Assembly: GCA_041664345.1 (NCBI GenBank)
Contig: JBAYKX010000006.1
Span: 62,001-126,000, forward strand
Length of the DNA: 64,000 bases
Reading direction: 5' to 3'
Origin: GWE2-40-63 sp041664345
GTDB lineage: Bacteria > Bacteroidota > Bacteroidia > Bacteroidales > SZUA-534
Shown: one piece after another, positions 35,508 to 43,579 of the stretch
Position numbering within the stretch: the stretch's first letter is position 1
Layout: each line of letters begins with the position of its first letter
Translations under genes and position numbers: made by a program
Notes under the pieces: generated by a model
Told to the model about the DNA's origin: nothing
The model's database searches: none
Seen by the model: the letters and a program-made list of their open reading frames with translations, nothing else

Positions 35508-37049
35508 TTATCTCGACAATGGAGTTTCTGCATTCTTATCTAACTTGATACCGGCATATCCTTCAACTCCCATTTCTGGAATATCAAGTCCGTAAAGTTC
35601 ATCTTTAGCATTTACTCTCATTCCACCGGTTATTTTGCCAATCAATTTGAAAACCACCCATCCAATTGATCCAACATAAATAATGTTTACACCTACCCCA
35701 ATAAGTTGAGCAAAGAATTGGGAAGCATCACCGTAGAATAACCCTTTTACAGTACCTGCTACGCCATTCCATCCGTCGCCATAAGCTCCATCGGCAAATA
35801 AACCTAAAGCAATCATACCCCATGCACCGTTAACCCCATGTACTGCAACGGCACCTACTGGGTCGTCAACTCTAAGTTTTTTCTCAATAAAGAAAGCGGC
35901 TTCAATAACCAATACACCAGCAATTAAACCGATTAAGGCTGCTGATTGCACATTTACAAAGGCGCAAGGAGCGGTAATGGCAACCAAACCGGCCAACATA
36001 CCGTTTATCATCATTGATGGGTCAGGTTTTTTAGTTTTAACCAACCACATGTACATCATGGATGCAAATGCACCGGTAGCCGAAGCAATCATGGTGTTTA
36101 CGGCAATTACGCTGATGCGTAAATCGCCTCCGGCCAATGTTGATCCGGGGTTGAATCCAAACCAACCAAATGCCAGAATAAAAGCACCTATAATTGCCAT
36201 TGGAATGTTATGTCCGGGTATTGCATTAGGCGTACCATTTTTGTTGTATTTTCCAATACGAGGTCCAATCATTGCTGCACCCACAAAGGCTAATACCCCT
36301 CCTGTCATGTGTACTACTGATGAACCCGCAAAATCTACTACTCCATGGCCTAGGCCAAACATGGCACCAAGTTGCGACAACCATCCATAACCCCAAACCC
36401 AGTTTCCAAAGATTGGGTAGATTAATGCTCCTACAACTACTCCATAGATAGCAAACGAGGAGAATTTCCATCTTTCAGCCATTGATCCGGTTGGTATGGT
36501 GGCGGTTGTGTCCATAAATACCATTTGGAATAAGAATAAGGCAAAAACGCCTACATCATAAACCCCCATTAGAAAAAAGCCCTTGGTTCCAAATAACCCA
36601 AAAGAATGGCCAAATAATTCTATGGTAAATTCATTGGCTAGTCCGCCAAATCCACCTAAGGTGCCTAATGTACCTACACCGCCAAACATGAGGGCAAATC
36701 CGCTGATAAAGAATCCAATCATTCCCAATGCGTAAACCATCATATTCATTGACATGGTATGTGCGGCGTTCTTAGCCCGGGTTAAGCCCGATTCAACCAT
36801 GGCAAAACCGGCCTGCATAAACATAACCAGGAATCCGCAAAGTAATACCCACATCATATTAATGGCTACTTTGTTATGTCCTACCAAATTGGCAACCTCT
36901 GTTGCAGTTGGTTCTCCTGCAACGGCTGCGGGTACATCAACAATGGTACCTGTTGCTCCTCCCGATGGGTCGGCTACAGCGTGCGCATAGCTTGCTGCTG
37001 CTAATGTCGTAATTAGTATTGCGACAAGAATTACATATTTTTTAAGCAT
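35508..37049 (-). CDS. amtB: Ammonium transporter
   Basis: A 513-residue Amt/Rh channel for ammonium. A cleavable signal peptide (about 1-23, VAILITTLAAASYAHA) is followed by 11 membrane segments. Landmarks are MQAGFAMVESGLTRAKNAAH, the pore His in GSSVVHMTGGVLAF, GWFGFNPGSTLAGG and the second pore His in GAVAVHGVNGAWG. The last 40 residues form a cytoplasmic tail that would meet GlnK. glnK lies 30 bases upstream on the same strand, the usual pair order. Confidence 0.96.
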   Translation of the reverse strand: MLKKYVILVAILITTLAAASYAHAVADPSGGATGTIVDVPAAVAGEPTATEVANLVGHNKVAINMMWVLLCGFLVMFMQAGFAMVESGLTRAKNAAHTMSMNMMVYALGMIGFFISGFALMFGGVGTLGTLGGFGGLANEFTIELFGHSFGLFGTKGFFLMGVYDVGVFALFLFQMVFMDTTATIPTGSMAERWKFSSFAIYGVVVGALIYPIFGNWVWGYGWLSQLGAMFGLGHGVVDFAGSSVVHMTGGVLAFVGAAMIGPRIGKYNKNGTPNAIPGHNIPMAIIGAFILAFGWFGFNPGSTLAGGDLRISVIAVNTMIASATGAFASMMYMWLVKTKKPDPSMMINGMLAGLVAITAPCAFVNVQSAALIGLIAGVLVIEAAFFIEKKLRVDDPVGAVAVHGVNGAWGMIALGLFADGAYGDGWNGVAGTVKGLFYGDASQFFAQLIGVGVNIIYVGSIGWVVFKLIGKITGGMRVNAKDELYGLDIPEMGVEGYAGIKLDKNAETPLSR

Positions 37050-37079
37050 ATTTTATGTTTTTATGGATTAATAATTGAC

Positions 37080-37442
37080 TTATAGGGAGTCTCCGGGGCC
37101 TTTTGTTGATTCATCACCATGTGCTCCGTTGCTGATTCTTACCGATTCTTCAATGTTATAGATGAAAATCATTCCATCGCCTATTTCACCAGTGTAGGCA
37201 GCTTTCTCGATACATTTAATTGTTTTTTCAACATTAACATCGCGTAAAACAATGGAAATAAATATCCGCGAGATGTATTCCGTATCGTAAACGGTACCCC
37301 TATAGGAATGATGTCCACGTGTAAGCTCATTTCCAACTCCTGAGGCATCCCAATAAGAGAAGAAATCGATACCGATCTTTTTAAGTTCGGTTTTCACTTC
37401 TTCGAACTTTGTGGTTCGGATTATTGCTTCAACTTTTTTCAT
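37080..37442 (-). CDS. glnK: P-II nitrogen regulatory protein
   Basis: A 120-residue P-II protein that blocks AmtB when nitrogen is plentiful and senses 2-oxoglutarate, ATP and ADP. The start MKKVEAIIRTTKFEEVKTEL and GEIGDGMIFIYNIEESVRI are family marks. The T-loop is unlike that of Proteobacteria (GHHSYRGTVYDTEYISRIF), yet the tyrosine equivalent to Tyr51 is present at 52. Whether it is uridylylated here is unknown. Upstream lies the putative porin gene, with a hairpin between. Confidence 0.93.
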   Translation of the reverse strand: MKKVEAIIRTTKFEEVKTELKKIGIDFFSYWDASGVGNELTRGHHSYRGTVYDTEYISRIFISIVLRDVNVEKTIKCIEKAAYTGEIGDGMIFIYNIEESVRISNGAHGDESTKGPGDSL

Positions 37443-37476
37443 ATTTGGATTTTTAAATTTTTATATGTCTATTTAA

Positions 37477-37500
37477 ATGCTAGGAAATTCATCCTAGCAT
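37477..37500 (-). terminator. Hairpin between the porin gene and glnK
   Basis: A perfect 9-bp stem, ATGCTAGGA / TCCTAGCAT with a 6-base loop, lies 14 bases past the porin stop and 35 bases before glnK. The minus strand continues TTTAAATAG, so it may terminate or attenuate between the two genes. Confidence 0.6.
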
Positions 37501-37514
37501 CTTTTCGAATTTTT

Positions 37515-38240
37515 TTAGAATGATACCCCTAAAACCATGGTGAACATTTTTGAATAGGGATTCAAGATTACTGAACCATTTACAGGAAGCGAGAAGCTAT
37601 CAGTAACCTTAATGGTTTTTGATGTGCTTAACCCGAGGTTAACCAACCCAAATTCATCAGATTTCCTTGTTACCCCGTCGGCTTCAAATTCCTCAACAGT
37701 GTACCATCCGTTACCGGCACCTGCAAAAACTGCGAAATTTGTGAATGAATATTTAGCTTCTACATAAATGTCGCCACCAACAGATCCTGTGCCAGGAGCT
37801 TTATTAACAATGTAGTTTCCACTTAATGTTAATCCTTTAATGGTGTACCCAGCATTAATCTCAAATGCATGTGAACCTAAGGTGTCGGAATAATTGAAAT
37901 AATCAAGCGGAACACCTAACCAAGTTGGATAGTAATAATCAGTTACTCCCAGAGATAAACCGAACCCAAATGCATAAGATGCATACAAATCAGCTTCAGT
38001 ATAACCGGCAGCATCGAAGGAACCCCATGCCCCAACAGTTAAACCACCTGTTGCAAATTTAACAGTAGGTTGAAATGCCGGACCTGTTCCGAATTTAGAA
38101 CCACGCCATATATAATTGCTGTAAATATCGGCGCCTAACGAAAAAGGCGATGGGGTTTCTTCTTCTTGAGCAAACAAAGTTGCCGGTAATGTGCACGCAG
38201 TTAAGAGAAGTGCAAACAGAAAAGTTTTCATTGTCTTCAT
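37515..38240 (-). CDS. Putative outer-membrane porin (TorF / TIGR02001-like)
   Basis: A 241-residue protein with a signal peptide (MKTMKTFLFALLLTACTLPATLFAQ) and alternating beta-strand pattern ending in an aromatic residue (MVLGVSF), typical of a barrel. Landmarks are SLGADIYSNYIWRGSKFG, GPAFQPTVKFATGGLTVGAWGS and EADLYASYAFGFGLSLGVTDYYYP, as in the TorF family of putative porins. LLTAC could read as a lipobox, but a barrel protein cleaved after FAQ is more likely. Its place upstream of glnK-amtB suggests passage of a nitrogen compound; this is inference. Confidence 0.78.
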   Translation of the reverse strand: MKTMKTFLFALLLTACTLPATLFAQEEETPSPFSLGADIYSNYIWRGSKFGTGPAFQPTVKFATGGLTVGAWGSFDAAGYTEADLYASYAFGFGLSLGVTDYYYPTWLGVPLDYFNYSDTLGSHAFEINAGYTIKGLTLSGNYIVNKAPGTGSVGGDIYVEAKYSFTNFAVFAGAGNGWYTVEEFEADGVTRKSDEFGLVNLGLSTSKTIKVTDSFSLPVNGSVILNPYSKMFTMVLGVSF

Positions 38241-38292
38241 AATAATTGTTTTTTAATTGTGAATACTAACTATGTATTATTTGTTGTCGAGG

Positions 38293-38300
38293 CAAAAATA
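38293..38300 (-). promoter_or_regulatory. Putative -7 box of the porin-glnK-amtB unit
   Basis: The minus strand reads TATTTTTG (TAnnTTTG) 53 bases upstream of the porin ATG. No -33 box is obvious. The gap up to 38583 is AT-rich with two C-runs (near 38322 and 38423) and holds no gene. Confidence 0.4.
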
Positions 38301-38583
38301 TGTATTATAATTATAACACCCCCTAAAAAAGTATAGTAAAATGTAAAAAAAATATAATAAAATATGCAAACGTGTACATAAAAATAGGGTAGCAAATTTA
38401 AAAAAGATAAAATAATAGCACATACCCCCCCAAAAAAAATATAACTGGTTATTTGTTTTTCGAATCCTAAAAGGTGGTATTATATAAAAACACAGGTAGT
38501 TTGGTTCGTTCCAGAATTAATCCAACTGTATGTATTAGGTTATGATTTTGAATGGATAAAAGAGTTTATCTTAGTTCAATATT

Positions 38584-38591
38584 TATTTTTG
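38584..38591 (+). promoter_or_regulatory. Putative -7 box of the sugar kinase gene
   Basis: TATTTTTG fits TAnnTTTG. It touches an ATG at 38593, so the transcript should begin past that codon and the ATG at 38620 is preferred. A -33 box is not clear. Confidence 0.35.
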
Positions 38592-38619
38592 AATGAAAAC
38601 ATCAAAATATGAAAATATC

Positions 38620-39513
38620 ATGGGACATATATTTATAATAGGTGGTACAACTTTCGATCACATTGTTTCACTGCCTGAATTTCCTCAGCCGTTGCCACAA
38701 ACCATCCATCAGGCTACTTTCCACGAAACTACAGGATCTACCGGTTCAGGTAAAGCGCTTTGTCTTACAAAGTTGGGAATATCAAATACATTGTATTCGG
38801 TTTTGGGCGACGATATTTATGGGAAACAGATTATTCATCATCTTGAAAATGAAAAGGTTGATTTTATTTATGATTTCGATCCCAAAGGTACTGAACGCCA
38901 TTTTAATATGATGGATGCTGAAGGAAATAGGATTTCCATTTTTATTACCCAATCATCGGAATTGATCAATTTTAGTTTTGATAAAGTTGAAAGGGAAATC
39001 CAGAAAAGTGATTTGGTAATACTCAATATTATATCGTATTGCAAACAATTTGTTCCGCTGCTAGTAAAATATGACAAACCTATTTGGACCGATTTGCATG
39101 ATTATACAGATGGTAACACTTACCATCAGCCTTTTATTGATGCATCCAGCTATCTGTTTCTTAGTTCAGATAATCTTTCGGATTACAAAATGACAATGAA
39201 AGGGTTAATGAATTTAGGAAAGGAATTGGTGGTTTGCACACACGGCAAGAATGGAGCCACAGCCCTTACTAAAAATGGCGAATGGATTGAAGAACCCGGG
39301 CTTATCGGTTTTACGATGGTAGATGCCAATGGTGCCGGTGATAATTTCTTTTCGGGTTTTCTGTACGCATTTTTTAAGGGTGAAACCATAAAAAACTGCA
39401 TGAAATACGGTTCACTGTGCGGGGCTTATTGCATTACTTCAAAACAGTTGGTTTTTGAAGGATTGTCAAAGTCATTTCTTGATAAGGAATTCAGGAGAGT
39501 TTCTGGTTACTAG
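38620..39513 (+). CDS. PfkB-family sugar kinase (ribokinase-like)
   Basis: A 297-residue ribokinase-fold kinase. The start MGHIFIIGGTTFDHIVSLPEFP is typical, followed by TGSTGSGKALCLTKLG (sugar and glycine-rich region) and the C-terminal catalytic motif DANGAGDNFFSGFLYAF, in which the usual DTxGAGD reads DANGAGD with the catalytic Asp kept. Sugar preference is not evident. An in-frame ATG at 38593 is possible but overlaps the -7 box. The last codons (SGY, stop) coincide with the start of a simple-sequence tract, so the tract may have altered the C-terminus. Confidence 0.88.
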   Translation: MGHIFIIGGTTFDHIVSLPEFPQPLPQTIHQATFHETTGSTGSGKALCLTKLGISNTLYSVLGDDIYGKQIIHHLENEKVDFIYDFDPKGTERHFNMMDAEGNRISIFITQSSELINFSFDKVEREIQKSDLVILNIISYCKQFVPLLVKYDKPIWTDLHDYTDGNTYHQPFIDASSYLFLSSDNLSDYKMTMKGLMNLGKELVVCTHGKNGATALTKNGEWIEEPGLIGFTMVDANGAGDNFFSGFLYAFFKGETIKNCMKYGSLCGAYCITSKQLVFEGLSKSFLDKEFRRVSGY

Positions 39514-39617
39514 TTTCTTGTTACTGGTTACTTGTTACTGGTTACTGGTTTCTTGTTGTTTCTGGTTTCTGGTTACTGGTTTCTAATCTCTAAACTCTAA
39601 TCTCAAATCTCAAATTT
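39500..39617. repeat. Compound simple-sequence tract 3
   Basis: Degenerate TTCTGGTTACTGG units (39500-39580) pass into CTCTAATCTCAAATCTCAA units (39582-39617). The composition and order match tract 1 at 24.6 kb. The tract overlaps the last three codons and stop of the sugar kinase gene. Confidence 0.7.
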
Positions 39618-39622
39618 ATCAA

Positions 39623-40501
39623 CTATTCATTAATTTCAATGGAGTATTGGGCAGCATGTTGTTTTCCGGGTTGTAATTTTATGATACCCTCCTTATTTTT
39701 AAAATGGCCATCAGAGTTAACTGAGTCAGAAATACCTTGCCAAGGTTCAATGCAGATAAATGGAGCATTGGGTTTTGTCCACACTCCTAAAAAAATGAAA
39801 TCGCTAAAACGCACGGTAATGTATTGATCTGAAATATGACTGCGCAACCGTACTTTTCGTGATTTAAGTTTCTTAAATATTAGTGCGTCTTTCTCGAAAA
39901 GCTCATATTTTAGAGGCAATACGTCTGTATTGTCGAGCACCAAATAGGTTTTATCGGTAACCAATCCTCCTTCAGCAAGCCTATTGCTGGATGCTTTTTC
40001 AAAGGATTCAAATTCCAAATAATAATCACTAAACGATTCGCCTTTGTTAATCGGGCAATTAAATGCCGGGTGACCTCCTAAAGCAAAATACATTTCTTTT
40101 GTGTCGAGGTTGGTTATTTTATGCAAAATGTTAATTCGATTGCCAATCAATTGAAAGGTTATTACAAATTCAAATAGAAATGGATACATGGAAAGCGTTT
40201 CTGGCGAAGCCACCAATTTAAAGACCAATCGGTCAGTTTCCTTAAAAATAAGCTCTATATTTTGATTGTATCGGATAAACCCGTGTTTTGGCATGGAGTA
40301 GGCATTGCCATCGTAAGTATATTGGTTTCCTTTTAAGCTTCCAATAATTGGAAATAGGATAGGTGCATGACTAGCCCAATACTCAGGATTGGCATTCCAT
40401 ATATATTCTTTGTCTGATTTAATTGATTTAATACTGCAAATTTCGGCTCCCGTTTGGTCAACACTTAACTTTAGTGCTGTATTTGAAATGGTATGTATCA
40501 T
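39623..40501 (-). CDS. Aldose 1-epimerase family protein
   Basis: A 292-residue galactose-mutarotase-like protein of the LacX type. Catalytic features are His73 in PKHGFIRY, the histidine in LGGHPAFNCP and the glutamate in FICIEPWQG near the C-terminus. It would interconvert anomers of a hexose or hexose phosphate. It ends in the simple-sequence tract, convergent with the sugar kinase. Substrate unknown. Confidence 0.88.
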   Translation of the reverse strand: MIHTISNTALKLSVDQTGAEICSIKSIKSDKEYIWNANPEYWASHAPILFPIIGSLKGNQYTYDGNAYSMPKHGFIRYNQNIELIFKETDRLVFKLVASPETLSMYPFLFEFVITFQLIGNRINILHKITNLDTKEMYFALGGHPAFNCPINKGESFSDYYLEFESFEKASSNRLAEGGLVTDKTYLVLDNTDVLPLKYELFEKDALIFKKLKSRKVRLRSHISDQYITVRFSDFIFLGVWTKPNAPFICIEPWQGISDSVNSDGHFKNKEGIIKLQPGKQHAAQYSIEINE

Positions 40502-40638
40502 ACTTGCTGTTATTGTTCCTCAAAAGTAGTATTATTCAGTAAAAGCAGTATAAAATAAGGGTCGTTTTTTTGTCATATAAATTATTGCCCATTAGTATGC
40601 GATGTTTAACCAGAAATAAATCAAAAAAAATGAAATAA

Positions 40639-43014
40639 TTACCTAGCAACCACTTCAAATACAACCACCTGAATTTCACCATTTTCATCGACCAAAGTAA
40701 GGGAATGGTTCCCAGGCAAACAGAAAAGCTCTTTTTTATGAATGCCCAATGTGGTTCCGATAAAATTATTATCTAAATGCCAATGTATCTTTGCTCCCGG
40801 AATGCGGTGGGCTACCTCAAAAACGGAGCGTTGTTGTTGCTGGTTAAACCCAATGGGTAAAAATAGTTTAGCCTTATTCTTAGGATAAATAACTTCCATA
40901 TTTTCACTATCATTATTCAGGCAATCGGAATGAAACGGAGGAAGCGACTGGTAAAATGGATCTTTGTATTTATAGTACCACTCCATCACCGGAGGAAGAA
41001 CAAACCAACTTTTGGTTACCATTACACTTACCGGATAGCAATCGGAAGTAACCCGATACTTTTCATCAGCAGATAAATGGATTAGTTTATGATAGGGGCA
41101 AAGACCCGTTTTTATACCCGATTGAGAAGTATAAATTGAATCGGTTTCGGTACAAAGCTCCGATGCCTTGTATCCGCTTTTTGCACATACTTTTAATTTT
41201 GTCAAATCGTCGTAAGGAGTCTCAAACCAAGGAGTGTTTGGAAGTTCTTTGAAGATATCGAACATAACCGGGGCGGCGGCACTGGCACCAGTTAATCCGG
41301 AACGTCCTTCTCCATCGGCGTTGCCAATCCAAACAGCTACAACATATCCTGACGTAATTCCCACAGCCCATGCATCGCGGTTACCAAAACTGGTTCCTGT
41401 TTTCCATGCAATTTTTTTTGAGGAAGTAAATAGCTGCCAGTTGGCATTTTCAATGGGGCGGTGCATTTCGGTAAGGGCATTAAAAGTAACCCAAATAGCT
41501 CCAGCAGTAAAAGGATCTGTTTCTTGCCAATGAGTAACTATTTTATTTTTTTCTTTGTTATAAACCGGGTTGTGATAATCGTCCGGATTATACCGAGAAT
41601 TATTTACCGTATAATGATTTAAAACCCTGGCTAGACTTGCATAAGTGCCCGCCAATTCCCAAAGAGTAATTTCAGCTCCACCCAAAATAAGGGAAAGTCC
41701 ATAATGATCGGCCGAATATGTGATGGTGGAAAGGTTTAGTTCTTTAAGTTGGTTATGAAACCGCTCTACTCCATATTCCTGTAGCATCCGAACGGCAGGG
41801 ATATTCAAAGATCGGGATAAGGCATTATTTGCGTGTACCGCTCCATCAAATTCTTTATCAAAATTGCGGGGGACAAAACCGGCAATGTGTGTTGGAATAT
41901 CGGCTACCAAAGTTCCAGGAAGCAAAAGTCCTTCTTTTTGCATCAACGCATACAATAAGGGTTTTAAGGTACTGCCGGTGCTACGTGGTGCTGTAATTAT
42001 ATCAACCTGCTGACCCGATTGTTGAACTCCGGTTTGGGTATTTCCTACATACGCCACAGCATTTCCGGTTTCAACATCCAAAACCAAAGCAGCTGCATTC
42101 AATACCCCATTTTCCGAAAGCACTTGATAATGTTTTTCAATGATTCGGTTTACTTGATCCTGTATTTTTGTATCAATGGTTGTGGTTATTCTTTTTCCCG
42201 TTAATCCATCCGATATTGCCCGTGTTAATAGATGTGAGGCAAGTTGCGGCAGTGGGTGCGGCTTTTCGGGCAAGGGTTCCAGTTTGGCCAATTCGCAGGT
42301 TGTGGCATCAATTATATTATTCTTATAAAGTTTATCTAATAGTCGGTTCCGCTTTTTCAACAACAGTTCCTTATTTTTTCCCGGATAAATCAATGATGGG
42401 GCATTTGGTAGAACCGCCAAGGTTGCTGACTCTCCCCATGAAAGAGCATCGGTAGGCCTGCTGTAATATCGCCAAGCGGCGGCATCCAATCCCACCACAT
42501 TGCTGCCAAACGGAGCATGTGAAGCGTATAGAGCCAAAATCTCGGTTTTGGAATAGCTTACTTCCAACCGTATGGCCAGAAAAAACTCAATCAGCTTTTG
42601 CCCTATGTTACGAGCCTTTCCTTTACGGGAAAGCCTGATAACCTGAGCATTAATAGTACTCCCACCGCTTACTTTTTTACCCGCTTGAATGTTTTGCTTG
42701 AATGCTCTAAAAATGGAAACCGGATTGATTCCCGGATGATACTGAAAATACTGATCCTCGAAATACACAATGCATTGTTTAAACTTTTCGGGAACGGTAT
42801 CCATTTCAGGGAATCGCCATTGACCATCGGTTGCAATTTGGGCAGCCAACAGTTTTCCTTGGTTATCGTTTATTACCGTGCAAGTGGGATTGTTGAAAAG
42901 GGGTTTGGGCAGCGAAAAAGCAAAGATTAAGATTATGGAAAGGCAGACTAAATAAAACAATCTTAAAGGTATGGAAACCTTGATTCTATTAATATGTTGC
43001 AGTATTTTACTCAA
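40639..43014 (-). CDS. pbpC: Penicillin-binding protein 1C
   Basis: A 791-residue bifunctional peptidoglycan synthase. A membrane anchor lies at about 16-35. The GT51 transglycosylase has its catalytic Glu86 (VYFEDQYF) and GGSTINAQVIRL. The transpeptidase has Ser348-x-x-Lys351 (STGSTLKP), SRSLNIPAV and AWKTGTSFGNRDAW. The C-terminal part (about 700-791) is the extra domain that marks the 1C class. PbpC is often encoded beside a bacterial alpha-2-macroglobulin; no such gene is here, but a fossil of one lies near 61.6-63.7 kb. Confidence 0.94.
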   Translation of the reverse strand: MSKILQHINRIKVSIPLRLFYLVCLSIILIFAFSLPKPLFNNPTCTVINDNQGKLLAAQIATDGQWRFPEMDTVPEKFKQCIVYFEDQYFQYHPGINPVSIFRAFKQNIQAGKKVSGGSTINAQVIRLSRKGKARNIGQKLIEFFLAIRLEVSYSKTEILALYASHAPFGSNVVGLDAAAWRYYSRPTDALSWGESATLAVLPNAPSLIYPGKNKELLLKKRNRLLDKLYKNNIIDATTCELAKLEPLPEKPHPLPQLASHLLTRAISDGLTGKRITTTIDTKIQDQVNRIIEKHYQVLSENGVLNAAALVLDVETGNAVAYVGNTQTGVQQSGQQVDIITAPRSTGSTLKPLLYALMQKEGLLLPGTLVADIPTHIAGFVPRNFDKEFDGAVHANNALSRSLNIPAVRMLQEYGVERFHNQLKELNLSTITYSADHYGLSLILGGAEITLWELAGTYASLARVLNHYTVNNSRYNPDDYHNPVYNKEKNKIVTHWQETDPFTAGAIWVTFNALTEMHRPIENANWQLFTSSKKIAWKTGTSFGNRDAWAVGITSGYVVAVWIGNADGEGRSGLTGASAAAPVMFDIFKELPNTPWFETPYDDLTKLKVCAKSGYKASELCTETDSIYTSQSGIKTGLCPYHKLIHLSADEKYRVTSDCYPVSVMVTKSWFVLPPVMEWYYKYKDPFYQSLPPFHSDCLNNDSENMEVIYPKNKAKLFLPIGFNQQQQRSVFEVAHRIPGAKIHWHLDNNFIGTTLGIHKKELFCLPGNHSLTLVDENGEIQVVVFEVVAR

Positions 43015-43071
43015 TTATTTGTGTAATTCAACTGAAGAGTACTGTTTTTTTATACCACATGGTTGCAGTGG

Positions 43072-43253
43072 TTACATTTTTCTAGTCCTTATTTTGTTTT
43101 TAGTTATCGTGATAAAACAGATTTCAGGATTAGCCATATAATCATCAATACATTTTATGAAGTGATTTTCGATTTGATTGTATTGTGGTTGGTCGTATCT
43201 CATAAATAAAGTTGAATCCAGTATTCTTCAACATTTTCGTCAAAAATTATCAT
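43072..43253 (-). pseudogene. DUF5615 PIN-like toxin with internal deletion
   Basis: The frame opens at ATG 43253, which overlaps the DUF433 stop (ATGA), and reads MIIFDENVEEYWIQLYL before a stop. This is the N-terminus of a DUF5615 PIN-like protein. A second frame from 43203 to 43072 gives MRYDQPQYNQIENHFIKCID, continues with DDYMANPEICFITI and ends in TKNKIRTRKM, which looks like the C-terminal end of the same family. The middle, with the other catalytic acids, is missing. The pair with DUF433 is a known toxin-antitoxin-like arrangement; here the toxin seems dead. Confidence 0.65.
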
Positions 43254-43477
43254 GCTAGTTCAAAAACTTCTTCATTTGCAATTAAGTCCGCAGCATATTC
43301 AAATGCTGCATAAATTTGTTCTTTGTTAATATGAGGGTAGCTTGTAATTAAATTTTCAATAGTAAATCCACCGGCAAGTTTTCTCAAAATGAGCTCTACT
43401 GTTATCCTTGTGCCTTTGATAATAGGTTTCCCAAGCATAATGTCAGGATCACGAACTATATATTTATTATATTCCAT
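43250..43477 (-). CDS. DUF433 domain protein (putative antitoxin)
   Basis: A 75-residue intact DUF433 protein: IVRDPDIMLGKPIIKGTRIT and the helix-turn-helix-like SYPHINKEQIYAAFEYAADL. The family is usually the first gene of a two-gene module with a PIN-like DUF5615 protein. Its stop overlaps the start of the broken toxin by four bases. It may persist by chance or repress its own promoter. Confidence 0.88.
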   Translation of the reverse strand: MEYNKYIVRDPDIMLGKPIIKGTRITVELILRKLAGGFTIENLITSYPHINKEQIYAAFEYAADLIANEEVFELA

Positions 43478-43579
43478 TTTAATATATTTTCTTGTAAAAT
43501 TACCCAGAATTAATTAGGATTCCAAATCACAATTTAATGCGACTCAACATCACTCACAACTAATTGATAAACCAAATAA

